A DNA stretch of 18,566 bases, taken from assembly GCA_949290725.1 (NCBI GenBank), contig CASEST010000056.1, forward strand, positions 1 to 18,566. Direction: 5' to 3'. The translations under genes were made by a program, and so were the position numbers. The notes below the pieces were generated by a model. It searched no databases. It was not told the DNA's origin and saw nothing but the letters and a program-made list of their open reading frames with translations. The stretch comes from an uncultured bacterium. Its GTDB lineage: Bacteria > Bacillota_I > Bacilli_A > RFN20 > CAG-826. Shown in pieces: positions 1-6,166 of this stretch (positions are counted from its first letter, which is position 1; the number at the start of each line of letters is the position of its first letter).

Positions 1-606
1 GCAGTTGGTTATAAACCAACACTTGCTTCAGAAATGGGCCAATTGCAAGAAAGAATTTGTTCAACTAAAAATGGTTCCATTACCTCAATCCAAGCTATTT
101 ATGTTCCTGCTGATGATTTGACTGACCCAGCACCTGCTACAACCTTCTCTCATTTAGACGCAAGGACAGTTTTATCGAGAAATATTGCTTCTTTAGGTAT
201 TTATCCTGCTGTCGATCCGCTAGAAAGTTCTTCGAATATATTAGATCCTAATATTGTTGGTGAAGAACATTATCGAGTTGCTCGTGGAGTTATCGCCATT
301 TTGCAAAGATATAAAGAATTACAAGATATTATCGCTATTTTAGGTATTGATGAATTAAGTGAAGATGATAAATTAATTGTTGCTCGTGCAAGAAGAATTA
401 GAAATTTCTTATCACAACCTTTCCATGTTGCAGAATCCTATTCTGGTTATCAGGGAAAATATGTCTCTTTGAAGGATACGATAAATTCTTTTAAAGAGAT
501 ATTAAGTGGACAATATGACAATTTACCAGAAAATGCTTTTTTATATTGCGGTACGATTGATGATGTATTGAAAAAAGCTGAAGCTGGAGGAGATGATGAA
601 CAATAA
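1..606 (+). CDS. atpD: ATP synthase F1 subunit beta, C-terminal part (5' end outside window)
   Basis: This is the last 201 residues of the catalytic beta subunit of F1Fo ATP synthase, which makes or hydrolyses ATP at the cytoplasmic face of the membrane. The reading frame is already open at base 1, so the first in-window ATG (position 34) is internal. Recognisable beta-subunit blocks appear in order: GYKPTLASEMG, the VPADDLTDPAPATTFSHLDA segment, GIYPAVDPLESSS, VGEEHYRVARGV, LQRYKELQDIIAILG, DELSEDDK, RARRIRNFLSQPFHVAE and GQYDNLPENAF. These include the DELSEED-type loop that pushes on the gamma subunit (DELSEDD here). The C-terminus ends in a short acidic tail. The stop codon lies inside the next gene, atpC, as expected for the end of an atp operon. 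Identity is unambiguous from sequence; only the N-terminal nucleotide-binding half is missing. Confidence 0.98.
   Translation, partial: AVGYKPTLASEMGQLQERICSTKNGSITSIQAIYVPADDLTDPAPATTFSHLDARTVLSRNIASLGIYPAVDPLESSSNILDPNIVGEEHYRVARGVIAILQRYKELQDIIAILGIDELSEDDKLIVARARRIRNFLSQPFHVAESYSGYQGKYVSLKDTINSFKEILSGQYDNLPENAFLYCGTIDDVLKKAEAGGDDEQ
586..590 (+). promoter_or_regulatory. Shine-Dalgarno GGAGG for atpC
   Basis: GGAGG lies inside the end of atpD. Two in-frame ATG codons follow at 593 and 596. The spacing is 2 nt to the first and 5 nt to the second, so 596 is the better start. Confidence 0.65.
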
Positions 607-868
607 AATAGAATTATATATTCATTCAAATGATGGCAAAGAGTTTAAAAGCAGTAATGTCGAGGAAATTTATTTTACTGCTAAGATTAGTGGCGATTAT
701 GTAATTTTGCCTAATTCTTATCCTGTGATAGCTTTGCTAGATAATTCTTCATTATTTTATGTTGAAAATAATATACGAAAGTATCTTAAAAAGACTAGTG
801 GCCTAATTGATTTTAGAGATAATAAAGCGGTTTTATTTTTAGATAATTTTGAATTCGAAGATAATTAA
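596..868 (+). CDS. atpC: ATP synthase epsilon subunit, short form lacking the C-terminal helical domain
   Basis: This 90-residue protein matches the N-terminal beta-sandwich of the F1 epsilon subunit: an IELYIHSNDG opening strand, EEIYFTAKISGDYVILPNSY (equivalent to the V-T-x-G-IL-H-P region), and a SGLIDFRDNKAVLFLDN strand pair. It follows and overlaps atpD, where epsilon always sits. Family members are usually about 130-140 residues, with two C-terminal helices that regulate ATP hydrolysis. Here the protein stops right after the beta-sandwich, with no room for those helices. Naturally short epsilon subunits are known (for example Chlorobium). The start at 596 is preferred over 593 from Shine-Dalgarno spacing. 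Sequence similarity to standard epsilon is weak, so the call rests partly on position. No frameshifted remnant of a C-terminal domain is evident in the 100 bases downstream. Confidence 0.8.
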   Translation: MNNKIELYIHSNDGKEFKSSNVEEIYFTAKISGDYVILPNSYPVIALLDNSSLFYVENNIRKYLKKTSGLIDFRDNKAVLFLDNFEFEDN

Positions 869-912
869 TTTTATATTTTAGAGATTGCTTATTATTTTAT
901 TTAAAATTAGAT

Positions 913-940
913 TTGAATTAATTTTTGATTATTTTATTAA
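913..940 (+). promoter_or_regulatory. Possible promoter for the ATP-grasp/ppa pair
   Basis: TTGAAT (913-918) and TATTAA (935-940) are separated by 16 bases in the 118-base gap after atpC. In DNA this AT-rich such matches are common, so this is tentative. The gap holds no recognisable gene or RNA. Confidence 0.25.
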
Positions 941-975
941 CATAATTTTTCTTATCAAGTAAAATAAATCTACAT

Positions 976-981
976 AGGTGA
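976..981 (+). promoter_or_regulatory. Shine-Dalgarno AGGTGA deciding the ATP-grasp start
   Basis: AGGTGA matches the 3' part of the consensus AAGGAGGTGA and sits 5 nt before ATG 987. The upstream in-frame GTG at 978 lies inside this site, so it is not the start. Confidence 0.6.
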
Positions 982-986
982 TTTTT

Positions 987-2189
987 ATGAGAAATTTTGT
1001 TTTTATATCTCCTCATTTTCCAGACTCATACTGGAAGTTTTGTATGGCCTTAAAAGATCATGGCTTTAATGTTTTGGGAGTCGGAGATGCTCCTTATAAT
1101 GAGATACCAGATAATTGCAAATTCGCTTTACAAGAATATTATCTCTGTCCTTTTATGGAGAACTTTGATAATGAAAGAAGGGCTTTAGAATATTTTGCAA
1201 ATAAATATGGTCCAATTGAGTTTATTGAATCAAATAATGAGTTTTGGCTCCCTAAGGATGCTAAATTAAGAGACTGTTTTAATGTCAAAACTTCTTTTAG
1301 TGAAGAAGAAGTACTCTTTAGGATGAAAAAATCAAATCAAAAAGAGTTTTATAAAAAAGCTGGCGTTAAGACTTCAAGATTTATTGTTAGCAAAAATATA
1401 GATGAGTTAAAAGCTTTCGCTAAAGATGTCGGATATCCAATTTTTGCTAAACCAAATACTGGAGTTGGTGCTCAAGGGACTAAGAAGATTGATAACGACG
1501 TTGAGTTAGAAAATTATGTTATTTCGATTCCAGCTGAGATTGAATATATTTTTGAAGAGTATGTTGATGGGAGATTAGTTTCTTTTGATGGTATTACAAA
1601 TTCAGAAGGAAAAGTCGTCTTTTATACTTCGCATGTTTTTGGTGTAAATACTGCTGATGTTGTTAATAATTCTTTAGATGATATGTACTATTGTGTTCCT
1701 CATGTCGATGAAAAGTTAAAGGAAATTGGTATTAGATCAGCTGAAGCTTTTAACATGAAGCGAAGATTTTTCCATTTTGAATTCTTTATTTTAAATAATG
1801 ATGATGATTATCTAGGTAAAAAAGGAGATATTATTCCTTGTGAGGCGAATTTAAGAGTTGCTGGTGGCTATACGCCAGATATTATAAATTTCGCTAATTC
1901 TATAGATGTTTATCAATTATATGCTGATATTATGGCTTATGATGAGAATCGTCAAAAGATGGATTATGAAAAATTTTATGCAGTCTCTTCTTCTAGAAGA
2001 AACGAATTTAGATATCTTCATAATGAACAAGAAATCTTAGAAAAATATCGCAATAATGTTTGTTTCTATGGTCCATTTCCAAGAGTTTTAAGAGATGATA
2101 TGGGCGATTATTTTTATTGTGCAAAATTTAAAACCTTAGATGAAGTTATCGGTTTTGATAATTTTGTTAGAGCTAAGGAGAATAATTAA
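987..2189 (+). CDS. ATP-grasp domain ligase of unknown substrate
   Basis: This is a 400-residue cytoplasmic protein with the ATP-grasp fold (carbamoyl-phosphate-synthase/biotin-carboxylase-like superfamily). These enzymes usually activate a carboxylate with ATP as an acyl-phosphate and join it to a nucleophile, releasing ADP and phosphate. Visible parts: an N-terminal Rossmann-like start (NFVFISPHFP, GFNVLGVGD); the lysine-glycine ATP loop FAKPNTGVGAQGTKKI around residues 153-168; IFEEYVDGRLVSFDG, which matches the EE-YVxG adenine-binding region; FHFEFF; and CEANLRVAGGYTPDII around 285-300, the metal-binding E-x-N-x-R-x-xGG motif. The key residues look intact, so it is probably active. The start at ATG 987 is chosen over GTG 978 because AGGTGA fits it. 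The stop overlaps the ppa start (TAATG), so the two are translationally coupled. I cannot name the substrate. Confidence 0.8.
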   Translation: MRNFVFISPHFPDSYWKFCMALKDHGFNVLGVGDAPYNEIPDNCKFALQEYYLCPFMENFDNERRALEYFANKYGPIEFIESNNEFWLPKDAKLRDCFNVKTSFSEEEVLFRMKKSNQKEFYKKAGVKTSRFIVSKNIDELKAFAKDVGYPIFAKPNTGVGAQGTKKIDNDVELENYVISIPAEIEYIFEEYVDGRLVSFDGITNSEGKVVFYTSHVFGVNTADVVNNSLDDMYYCVPHVDEKLKEIGIRSAEAFNMKRRFFHFEFFILNNDDDYLGKKGDIIPCEANLRVAGGYTPDIINFANSIDVYQLYADIMAYDENRQKMDYEKFYAVSSSRRNEFRYLHNEQEILEKYRNNVCFYGPFPRVLRDDMGDYFYCAKFKTLDEVIGFDNFVRAKENN

Positions 2190-2719
2190 TGAATGTCATT
2201 GATAAAAAATTTTTAAACTTTAAATTCGATGAAAATGTTTTTCCTGTATTGATTGAAATTTCTAAAGGAAGCAAAAATAAATATGAAATTGATAAATCAA
2301 CTGGATTATTAAAACTCGACCGTTTTTTATATACATCGACTCACTATCCAGATAACTATGGCTATATTCCTTTAACAATTTGTCAAGATGGCGACGCCTT
2401 AGATGTTCTTATTATTTCAAGTGAAGCGATTATCCCTTATTCATTTACAATGGCTAAACCAATTGGCATTTTGTATATGATTGATAATGGAGAAGAAGAT
2501 TATAAAGTTTTAGCTGTTTCAATAAATGACCCATTTTATAAAGATATTAATTCTTATAACGAACTCCCTAAACAGCTATTAGAGGAAGTCGTACATTTTT
2601 TCTCGGTTTATAAAACTTTGGAAAATAAAGTTACTGAAATTAAGGCGATAGGTGATAGTGATGAAGCTAAAAAGATAATTCGCCAATCGATAGATGATTA
2701 TAAAAAATTAAATAAATAG
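2189..2719 (+). CDS. ppa: Family I inorganic pyrophosphatase
   Basis: This enzyme hydrolyses pyrophosphate to two phosphates in the cytoplasm, pulling forward biosynthetic reactions that release PPi. At 176 residues it has the normal length for bacterial family I enzymes. The active-site landmarks are all present: E23, K31 and E33 (ISKGSKNKYEID), R45, the YPDNYGYIP block (53-61), the signature DGDALDV (67-73) with three metal-binding aspartates, the GEEDYKVLAV segment carrying the second Asp/Lys pair, and the late Tyr-Lys in FSVYKTLENK. The signature has Ala where Pro is usual (DGDPLDV), which is a mild change. The start ATG overlaps the upstream stop (TAATG), and AAGGAG lies 8 nt ahead at 2175-2180. 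Co-expression with an ATP-grasp enzyme is clear, but classic ATP-grasp enzymes do not make PPi, so the functional link is open. Confidence 0.96.
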   Translation: MNVIDKKFLNFKFDENVFPVLIEISKGSKNKYEIDKSTGLLKLDRFLYTSTHYPDNYGYIPLTICQDGDALDVLIISSEAIIPYSFTMAKPIGILYMIDNGEEDYKVLAVSINDPFYKDINSYNELPKQLLEEVVHFFSVYKTLENKVTEIKAIGDSDEAKKIIRQSIDDYKKLNK

Positions 2720-2743
2720 CAACCATTAACTGGTTGCTATTTA
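2713..2743. terminator. Bidirectional intrinsic terminator between convergent ppa and choline-kinase-like gene
   Basis: A 13-bp stem (2713-2725 with 2731-2743, core AGCAACCA/TGGTTGCT) encloses a 5-base loop. T-rich sequence follows on both strands. The stem contains the TAG stop of ppa and the TAA stop of the minus-strand gene, so both genes end inside the hairpin. Confidence 0.85.
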
Positions 2744-3568
2744 ATTTATATTATTTTTTATTCTTTCTAATTTTTCTTTAGCGATATCTAAATAAATTTG
2801 TTCACGACGATCGATAAAATAAGCAATTGCCCAATAATAGAATAAAACATCTTCAAAAGCGACAAAAATATCTACTCTCTTTCTTTTTAAAGATGAATAT
2901 TTATATCCAAAATATCTTTTTAAAAAATATTCTTCTTGCGAACCGGTTAAATTATTTTCGCTAATGAATGAAGCTAAATCAAATAAAGGATTATTCATCG
3001 CTCCATTTTCCCAATCGATGATAAAAGAGGTATTAAATCTAAATAATAAATTTCCTCTAACTAAATCATTATGACAAAATGTCAATTCTTCTTTAGGGAA
3101 TATTTTTTGAACTTCTTTGATAATTTTATCTTCATATACTGGATTTAAATAATATTTTTCATCGATTTTACTTTTATAACTATTTAATCTAGCGAACATT
3201 TTATATCCATATGGGACTTTAATATTTGAAGTATGTAATTTTTTTAACATCTTGGCAACACTATTCATCACCTCTTCATTTATGACTTCGTAAAATCTTG
3301 TATTATGGATGTACTTAGTAATTTTAAAACCATGTTCTTCATCTAAATAGAGTAATTTTTCGCTAATTTTTAATGGTTCTATTAATTTATAATTATTTTT
3401 TTCATGAGAATAAGAAACCGCATCTTCAGGATTAGGTTTAGGAACTCTTAGAACATAGGAGTCATTAAATAAATAATTATCATTGCTAATCCCACCTTCC
3501 AAATAAGAAGAACTACGAACTTCTTTTTTTGTAATATCTTTAAAAACCTCTTTAATATTAACTGTCAT
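2741..3568 (-). CDS. Choline/ethanolamine kinase-like phosphotransferase (LicA/APH fold)
   Basis: This 275-residue cytoplasmic kinase belongs to the aminoglycoside-phosphotransferase/choline-kinase fold. Such enzymes transfer the ATP gamma-phosphate to small alcohols such as choline. Visible motifs: a glycine-rich opening GGISNDNYLF (25-34) typical of LicA-type choline kinases; E56 in SHEKNNY; the catalytic loop CHNDLVRGNLL (165-175) with H166, D168 and N173; and the metal-binding IDWENGAMNNPLFDLA (184-199) with D185. All catalytic residues are present. In wall-less and Gram-positive bacteria LicA relatives feed phosphocholine to glycolipids or teichoic acids, but the partner cytidylyltransferase and transferase genes are not in this window. 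It stands alone on the minus strand, with a TATAAT box 7 nt before its ATG and no Shine-Dalgarno site. An antibiotic kinase is a less likely alternative, given the GG-x-(S/T)N motif. Confidence 0.75.
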   Translation of the reverse strand: MTVNIKEVFKDITKKEVRSSSYLEGGISNDNYLFNDSYVLRVPKPNPEDAVSYSHEKNNYKLIEPLKISEKLLYLDEEHGFKITKYIHNTRFYEVINEEVMNSVAKMLKKLHTSNIKVPYGYKMFARLNSYKSKIDEKYYLNPVYEDKIIKEVQKIFPKEELTFCHNDLVRGNLLFRFNTSFIIDWENGAMNNPLFDLASFISENNLTGSQEEYFLKRYFGYKYSSLKRKRVDIFVAFEDVLFYYWAIAYFIDRREQIYLDIAKEKLERIKNNIN

Positions 3569-3575
3569 AGAAAAT

Positions 3576-3581
3576 ATTATA
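3576..3581 (-). promoter_or_regulatory. -10 box TATAAT for choline-kinase-like gene (leaderless)
   Basis: On the minus strand a perfect TATAAT ends 7 nt before the ATG at 3568, which places transcription initiation at or next to the start codon. No good -35 is visible at 16-18 bp. No Shine-Dalgarno sequence is possible in the 7-base gap. Confidence 0.65.
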
Positions 3582-3601
3582 CTAGAATAATCGATTTAAA
3601 G

Positions 3602-3607
3602 TATAAT
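3602..3607 (+). promoter_or_regulatory. -10 box TATAAT for trmL (leaderless)
   Basis: A perfect TATAAT ends 7 nt before the trmL ATG at 3615. It mirrors the minus-strand -10 box 20 bp away, so one 46-bp gap holds two divergent promoters. No clear -35 is seen. Confidence 0.65.
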
Positions 3608-3614
3608 TTAAATC

Positions 3615-4136
3615 ATGTTTAAAGTTATTTTATATATGCCTGAGAAACCAAGCAATGTTGGAAATATCATCAGAACTTGCAACGCTACTGAAACTAAATT
3701 GGTTATTATTGGACCTTTATCGTTTAATTTGGATGATAAAGCTTTGAAAAGAGCTGGAATGGATTATATCTCTTTAGCTTCTATTAAATTTTATCCTAAC
3801 TACGATGAATTTATTAAAGATTATAAGCATAAGAAGATTTTTTATGTTACACGTTATTCAAAAAAGCTTTATTCCTCTTTAAAACTCGATGATCCTAGCG
3901 AAGAATATATTTTTATGTTTGGTAGAGAATCGAGTGGAATTCCGCACGATATTTTAAGATCAAGTTTGGATAATTGTATAAGAATTCCAATGGCAATAAG
4001 CGCTAGAAGTTTAAATTTATCGAATTCAGTAGCAATTGTTTTATATGAAGGGTTAAGACAATCAAAATTTTATAATCTAGCGACTAGCGAAGTGATTAAA
4101 GGTGAAGATTTTTTAATTAATGAAGGAAAAGATTAA
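3615..4136 (+). CDS. trmL: tRNA (cytidine(34)-2'-O)-methyltransferase, SPOUT family
   Basis: This enzyme uses SAM to 2'-O-methylate the wobble nucleotide (C34 or cmnm5U34) of leucine tRNAs. The 173-residue protein is about the usual length for TrmL. It shows the three SPOUT motifs: the N-terminal block PSNVGNIIRTCNATETKLVI (12-31) with the invariant N18 and R20, the FGRESSGIP loop (102-110), and IRIPM...RSLNLSNSVAIVLYE (122-145), which forms the knotted SAM site. The DDKALKRAGMDY segment (40-51) is also characteristic of TrmL against other SpoU proteins. It stands alone on the plus strand, divergent from the choline-kinase-like gene. Its TAA overlaps the TAA of rqcH on the other strand (4133-4136), with no hairpin between them, so the two transcripts must overlap. 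Confidence 0.95.
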   Translation: MFKVILYMPEKPSNVGNIIRTCNATETKLVIIGPLSFNLDDKALKRAGMDYISLASIKFYPNYDEFIKDYKHKKIFYVTRYSKKLYSSLKLDDPSEEYIFMFGRESSGIPHDILRSSLDNCIRIPMAISARSLNLSNSVAIVLYEGLRQSKFYNLATSEVIKGEDFLINEGKD

Positions 4137-5521
4137 TTAAATCTCTCCGATTTTTTAAGATATTCTTCAATATTAAATTTGTGTTCTTTATAAAAGTAAG
4201 TTTGGTATTTTAATAAATTAGCCATACCTAAGCTATCGCCCTTTTTAACATCTTTGATTTCGGCTAAATAAATTGTTCCATCAGTTTTTTTGGCTAAATA
4301 TAAAACTAGTTCAAGGGCGAAAGAGATTGTTTGATCATCAATCTCTCGCTCATTTTTAAAAATAACAACATGCGAACCATGATTGTTAGCAATATGTAAA
4401 TATAAATCCTTTTTTCGTGCAATTTTAAAAGTTAATTCGTTATTTTGAAGATTATTTTTTCCATAACCGATTTTAAAATCATTAAACATAACAAAATAAG
4501 GCATTGAAGCTTTACTTTCTTTAATTTTATTTTTAGTTTTTATTTTAATGATATTTCGATTTTTTAATTCAGATAAAAGGTCATTATAATCATTTTCATT
4601 ATATAAATCTTTTAAATTTAAGATGTTATCTAAATAATCAATCTCATCAATAGTTTCATTTAAAAATTTAGTAGCTATTTGAATCGAAGATTTACCTTTT
4701 TTATAAATTTTATAAAGGTAGGTTAAATTGTCAGAAACCGAATAATTTTCTTTTAATGGGACTTTAAAATCTTGATAAACAAAATATGATTGGCCCTTTT
4801 TTATTTCATTTAAAATGGTCAAATAATAATCAGCATATTCTTTATATTTTAAATTTTGCTTAGCTTTTTCTAAGTCTTTTTCTAAAGATTCTTTTTTATT
4901 TAATAAAGATTTTCTTTTTCTTTTTAATTGTAAAATTAAATTATTATATTTTTCTTTAAGATATTTAGAGTCTAAATTTTCAATATATTGAAATTCTTTT
5001 TTATTTTCTTCATCCTCATTAATTTCTTTATTTAAAATAATCTTTTTAGGTGGAAGATAAGTTGTATTTAAAATTAAAGGATGGGAAGTTTCTAAAGAAT
5101 GATACCTAAATGCTAATTCAATTTTGTCTTTATTTAATAAGATTAAATTGGTATTGCCTTTAAAAACTTCGAATAAAAGATGATATTCGATTTTATCGTA
5201 AGTATCTGTTGTTTTAATAAATTTAAAATCGATGATTGAATCATCATTATATAAAGAAGCTTCAATGAAGCAACTATTCATTAATTTATTTTTTAAATGT
5301 TGTAAGAATAATGAAGATAAAGAAGTTTTAATTTTATTATTTAATAAAGAAAAAAATGGATTAGGAGAATTTAAAGAGATTAACAAGGAAGGGGCGCTTG
5401 ATCGAGAAAATATAAAAAGATAATCTAAATTAGAAATTTCTAAAATTTTATTTATATAAGCCCCTTTTAAAAAGTGATTTATTTGGTTAATTTTATTTTT
5501 TAAATAATTGATTTTATTCAT
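4133..5521 (-). CDS. rqcH: NFACT-family ribosome quality-control protein, RqcH-like (short, variant DR motif)
   Basis: RqcH binds the split 50S subunit with a peptidyl-tRNA and recruits alanyl-tRNA to add C-terminal alanine tails. This 462-residue protein has the NFACT order: an N-terminal domain (about 1-170; LLISLNSPNPF, FLQHLKNKL), a lysine-rich coiled-coil middle (about 185-310), and a C-terminal NFACT-R domain with IGYGKNNLQNNELTFKIARK and LYLHIANNHGSHVVIF. It is roughly 100 residues shorter than Bacillus RqcH (about 570). By eye, the position of the functionally required DR pair reads D94-S95 (ASLYNDDSIIDF). ATG 5521 is preferred over ATG 5530, which abuts the -10 box. In Bacillus the homologue (yloA) also lies upstream of gmk, which supports orthology; here it is divergent. 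Older names are FbpA or fibronectin-binding protein. Confidence 0.87.
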   Translation of the reverse strand: MNKINYLKNKINQINHFLKGAYINKILEISNLDYLFIFSRSSAPSLLISLNSPNPFFSLLNNKIKTSLSSLFLQHLKNKLMNSCFIEASLYNDDSIIDFKFIKTTDTYDKIEYHLLFEVFKGNTNLILLNKDKIELAFRYHSLETSHPLILNTTYLPPKKIILNKEINEDEENKKEFQYIENLDSKYLKEKYNNLILQLKRKRKSLLNKKESLEKDLEKAKQNLKYKEYADYYLTILNEIKKGQSYFVYQDFKVPLKENYSVSDNLTYLYKIYKKGKSSIQIATKFLNETIDEIDYLDNILNLKDLYNENDYNDLLSELKNRNIIKIKTKNKIKESKASMPYFVMFNDFKIGYGKNNLQNNELTFKIARKKDLYLHIANNHGSHVVIFKNEREIDDQTISFALELVLYLAKKTDGTIYLAEIKDVKKGDSLGMANLLKYQTYFYKEHKFNIEEYLKKSERFN

Positions 5522-5530
5522 AATGTACAT

Positions 5531-5536
5531 ATTATA
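5531..5536 (-). promoter_or_regulatory. -10 box TATAAT for rqcH (near-leaderless)
   Basis: A perfect TATAAT on the minus strand directly abuts an in-frame ATG (5530) and lies 9 nt before the next ATG (5521). Transcription would begin around 5523-5525, after the first ATG, so 5521 is the usable start with a leader of only a few bases. No convincing -35 is seen. Confidence 0.6.
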
Positions 5537-5547
5537 CGCTTTTTTTA

Positions 5548-5576
5548 TTGATATTCTTCATTGATTTTAATATTAT
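5548..5576 (+). promoter_or_regulatory. Promoter for gmk (near-leaderless)
   Basis: TTGATA (5548-5553), a 17-bp spacer and TATTAT (5571-5576) precede the ATG at 5587 by 10 nt. A second overlapping TATTAT is at 5574-5579. The leader would be about 0-4 bases, with no Shine-Dalgarno site. Confidence 0.55.
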
Positions 5577-5586
5577 TATTCAAAAT

Positions 5587-6159
5587 ATGAAGAAGGGATT
5601 ATTGATTATTATAAGCGGTCCTAGCGGAGTAGGCAAAGGTACCGTAAGAAACTATTTAATGAATGATAAGTCACTAAATTTGGCTTATTCAGTTTCATGT
5701 ACAACTAGAAGCCCACGCCAAGGTGAAAAAGAAGGCGTTGATTATTTTTATATAACTAAAGATGAATTTATCAAGCGAATCAATGAAAATCGCTTTTTAG
5801 AATATACGCAATATTGTGGAAATTATTATGGAACATTATTAGATTATGTCGATTCTGCTCGTAATAATGGCTTAAATATGATTGTTGAAATCGAAACAAA
5901 TGGTGCTAAACAAGTTATTTCTAAATTAAGTGGAGATAAAGAATTATCTATTTTTATTACTGCCCCTTCATTTAATGAATTAGAAAATCGTATTCGTAAA
6001 AGAGCAACAGAAACTGAAGAGAAGATTCGTGAGCGCTTAGAAAAAGCTAAAGAAGAGTTGAAATTAGCTAAACTTTACGATTATGTGGTGGTTAATACCA
6101 CTCCAGAAGAGTGCGCTTTGCAAATTAAAAATATCATTGATGACAAATTATCTTTATAA
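5587..6159 (+). CDS. gmk: Guanylate kinase
   Basis: This cytoplasmic enzyme phosphorylates GMP (and dGMP) to GDP with ATP, an essential step in guanine nucleotide supply. The 190-residue protein carries the P-loop GPSGVGKGTV (11-20). The GMP-binding segment SCTTRSPRQGEKEGVDYFY (37-55) contains the TTRxPRxGE motif, followed by FLEYTQYCGNYYGT and the EIETNGAKQV strand. Both termini match the usual family length. The open frame could extend upstream to a TTG at 5548, but that codon is part of the predicted -35 box and the extra residues are not family-like, so ATG 5587 is chosen. It is divergent from rqcH across 65 bp. The gene order rqcH, gmk, priA matches Bacillus, without rpoZ and coaBC between gmk and priA. 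Confidence 0.97.
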   Translation: MKKGLLIIISGPSGVGKGTVRNYLMNDKSLNLAYSVSCTTRSPRQGEKEGVDYFYITKDEFIKRINENRFLEYTQYCGNYYGTLLDYVDSARNNGLNMIVEIETNGAKQVISKLSGDKELSIFITAPSFNELENRIRKRATETEEKIRERLEKAKEELKLAKLYDYVVVNTTPEECALQIKNIIDDKLSL

Positions 6160-6160
6160 T
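6155..6160 (+). promoter_or_regulatory. -10 box TATAAT overlapping the gmk stop, in front of priA
   Basis: TATAAT includes the gmk TAA stop codon (6157-6159) and ends 6 nt before the priA GTG at 6167. The geometry equals that of the other leaderless starts here. No Shine-Dalgarno sequence precedes the GTG. The overlap with a stop codon in AT-rich DNA could be chance. Confidence 0.4.
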
Positions 6161-6166
6161 TAATTT

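Noticed and set aside
903..925. AT-only inverted repeat after atpC as an atp operon terminator
   Set aside because: AAAATTA/TAATTTT (7 bp, no G or C) with a 9-base loop would be too unstable; expected often by chance in this composition.
978..989. GTG at 978 as the ATP-grasp start
   Set aside because: It lies within the Shine-Dalgarno match AGGTGA (976-981), which is well placed for ATG 987.
5232..5423. Open frame of 63 codons on the plus strand inside rqcH
   Set aside because: Lies fully antisense to a well-supported NFACT gene, has no family-like features and no separate promoter; a chance frame.
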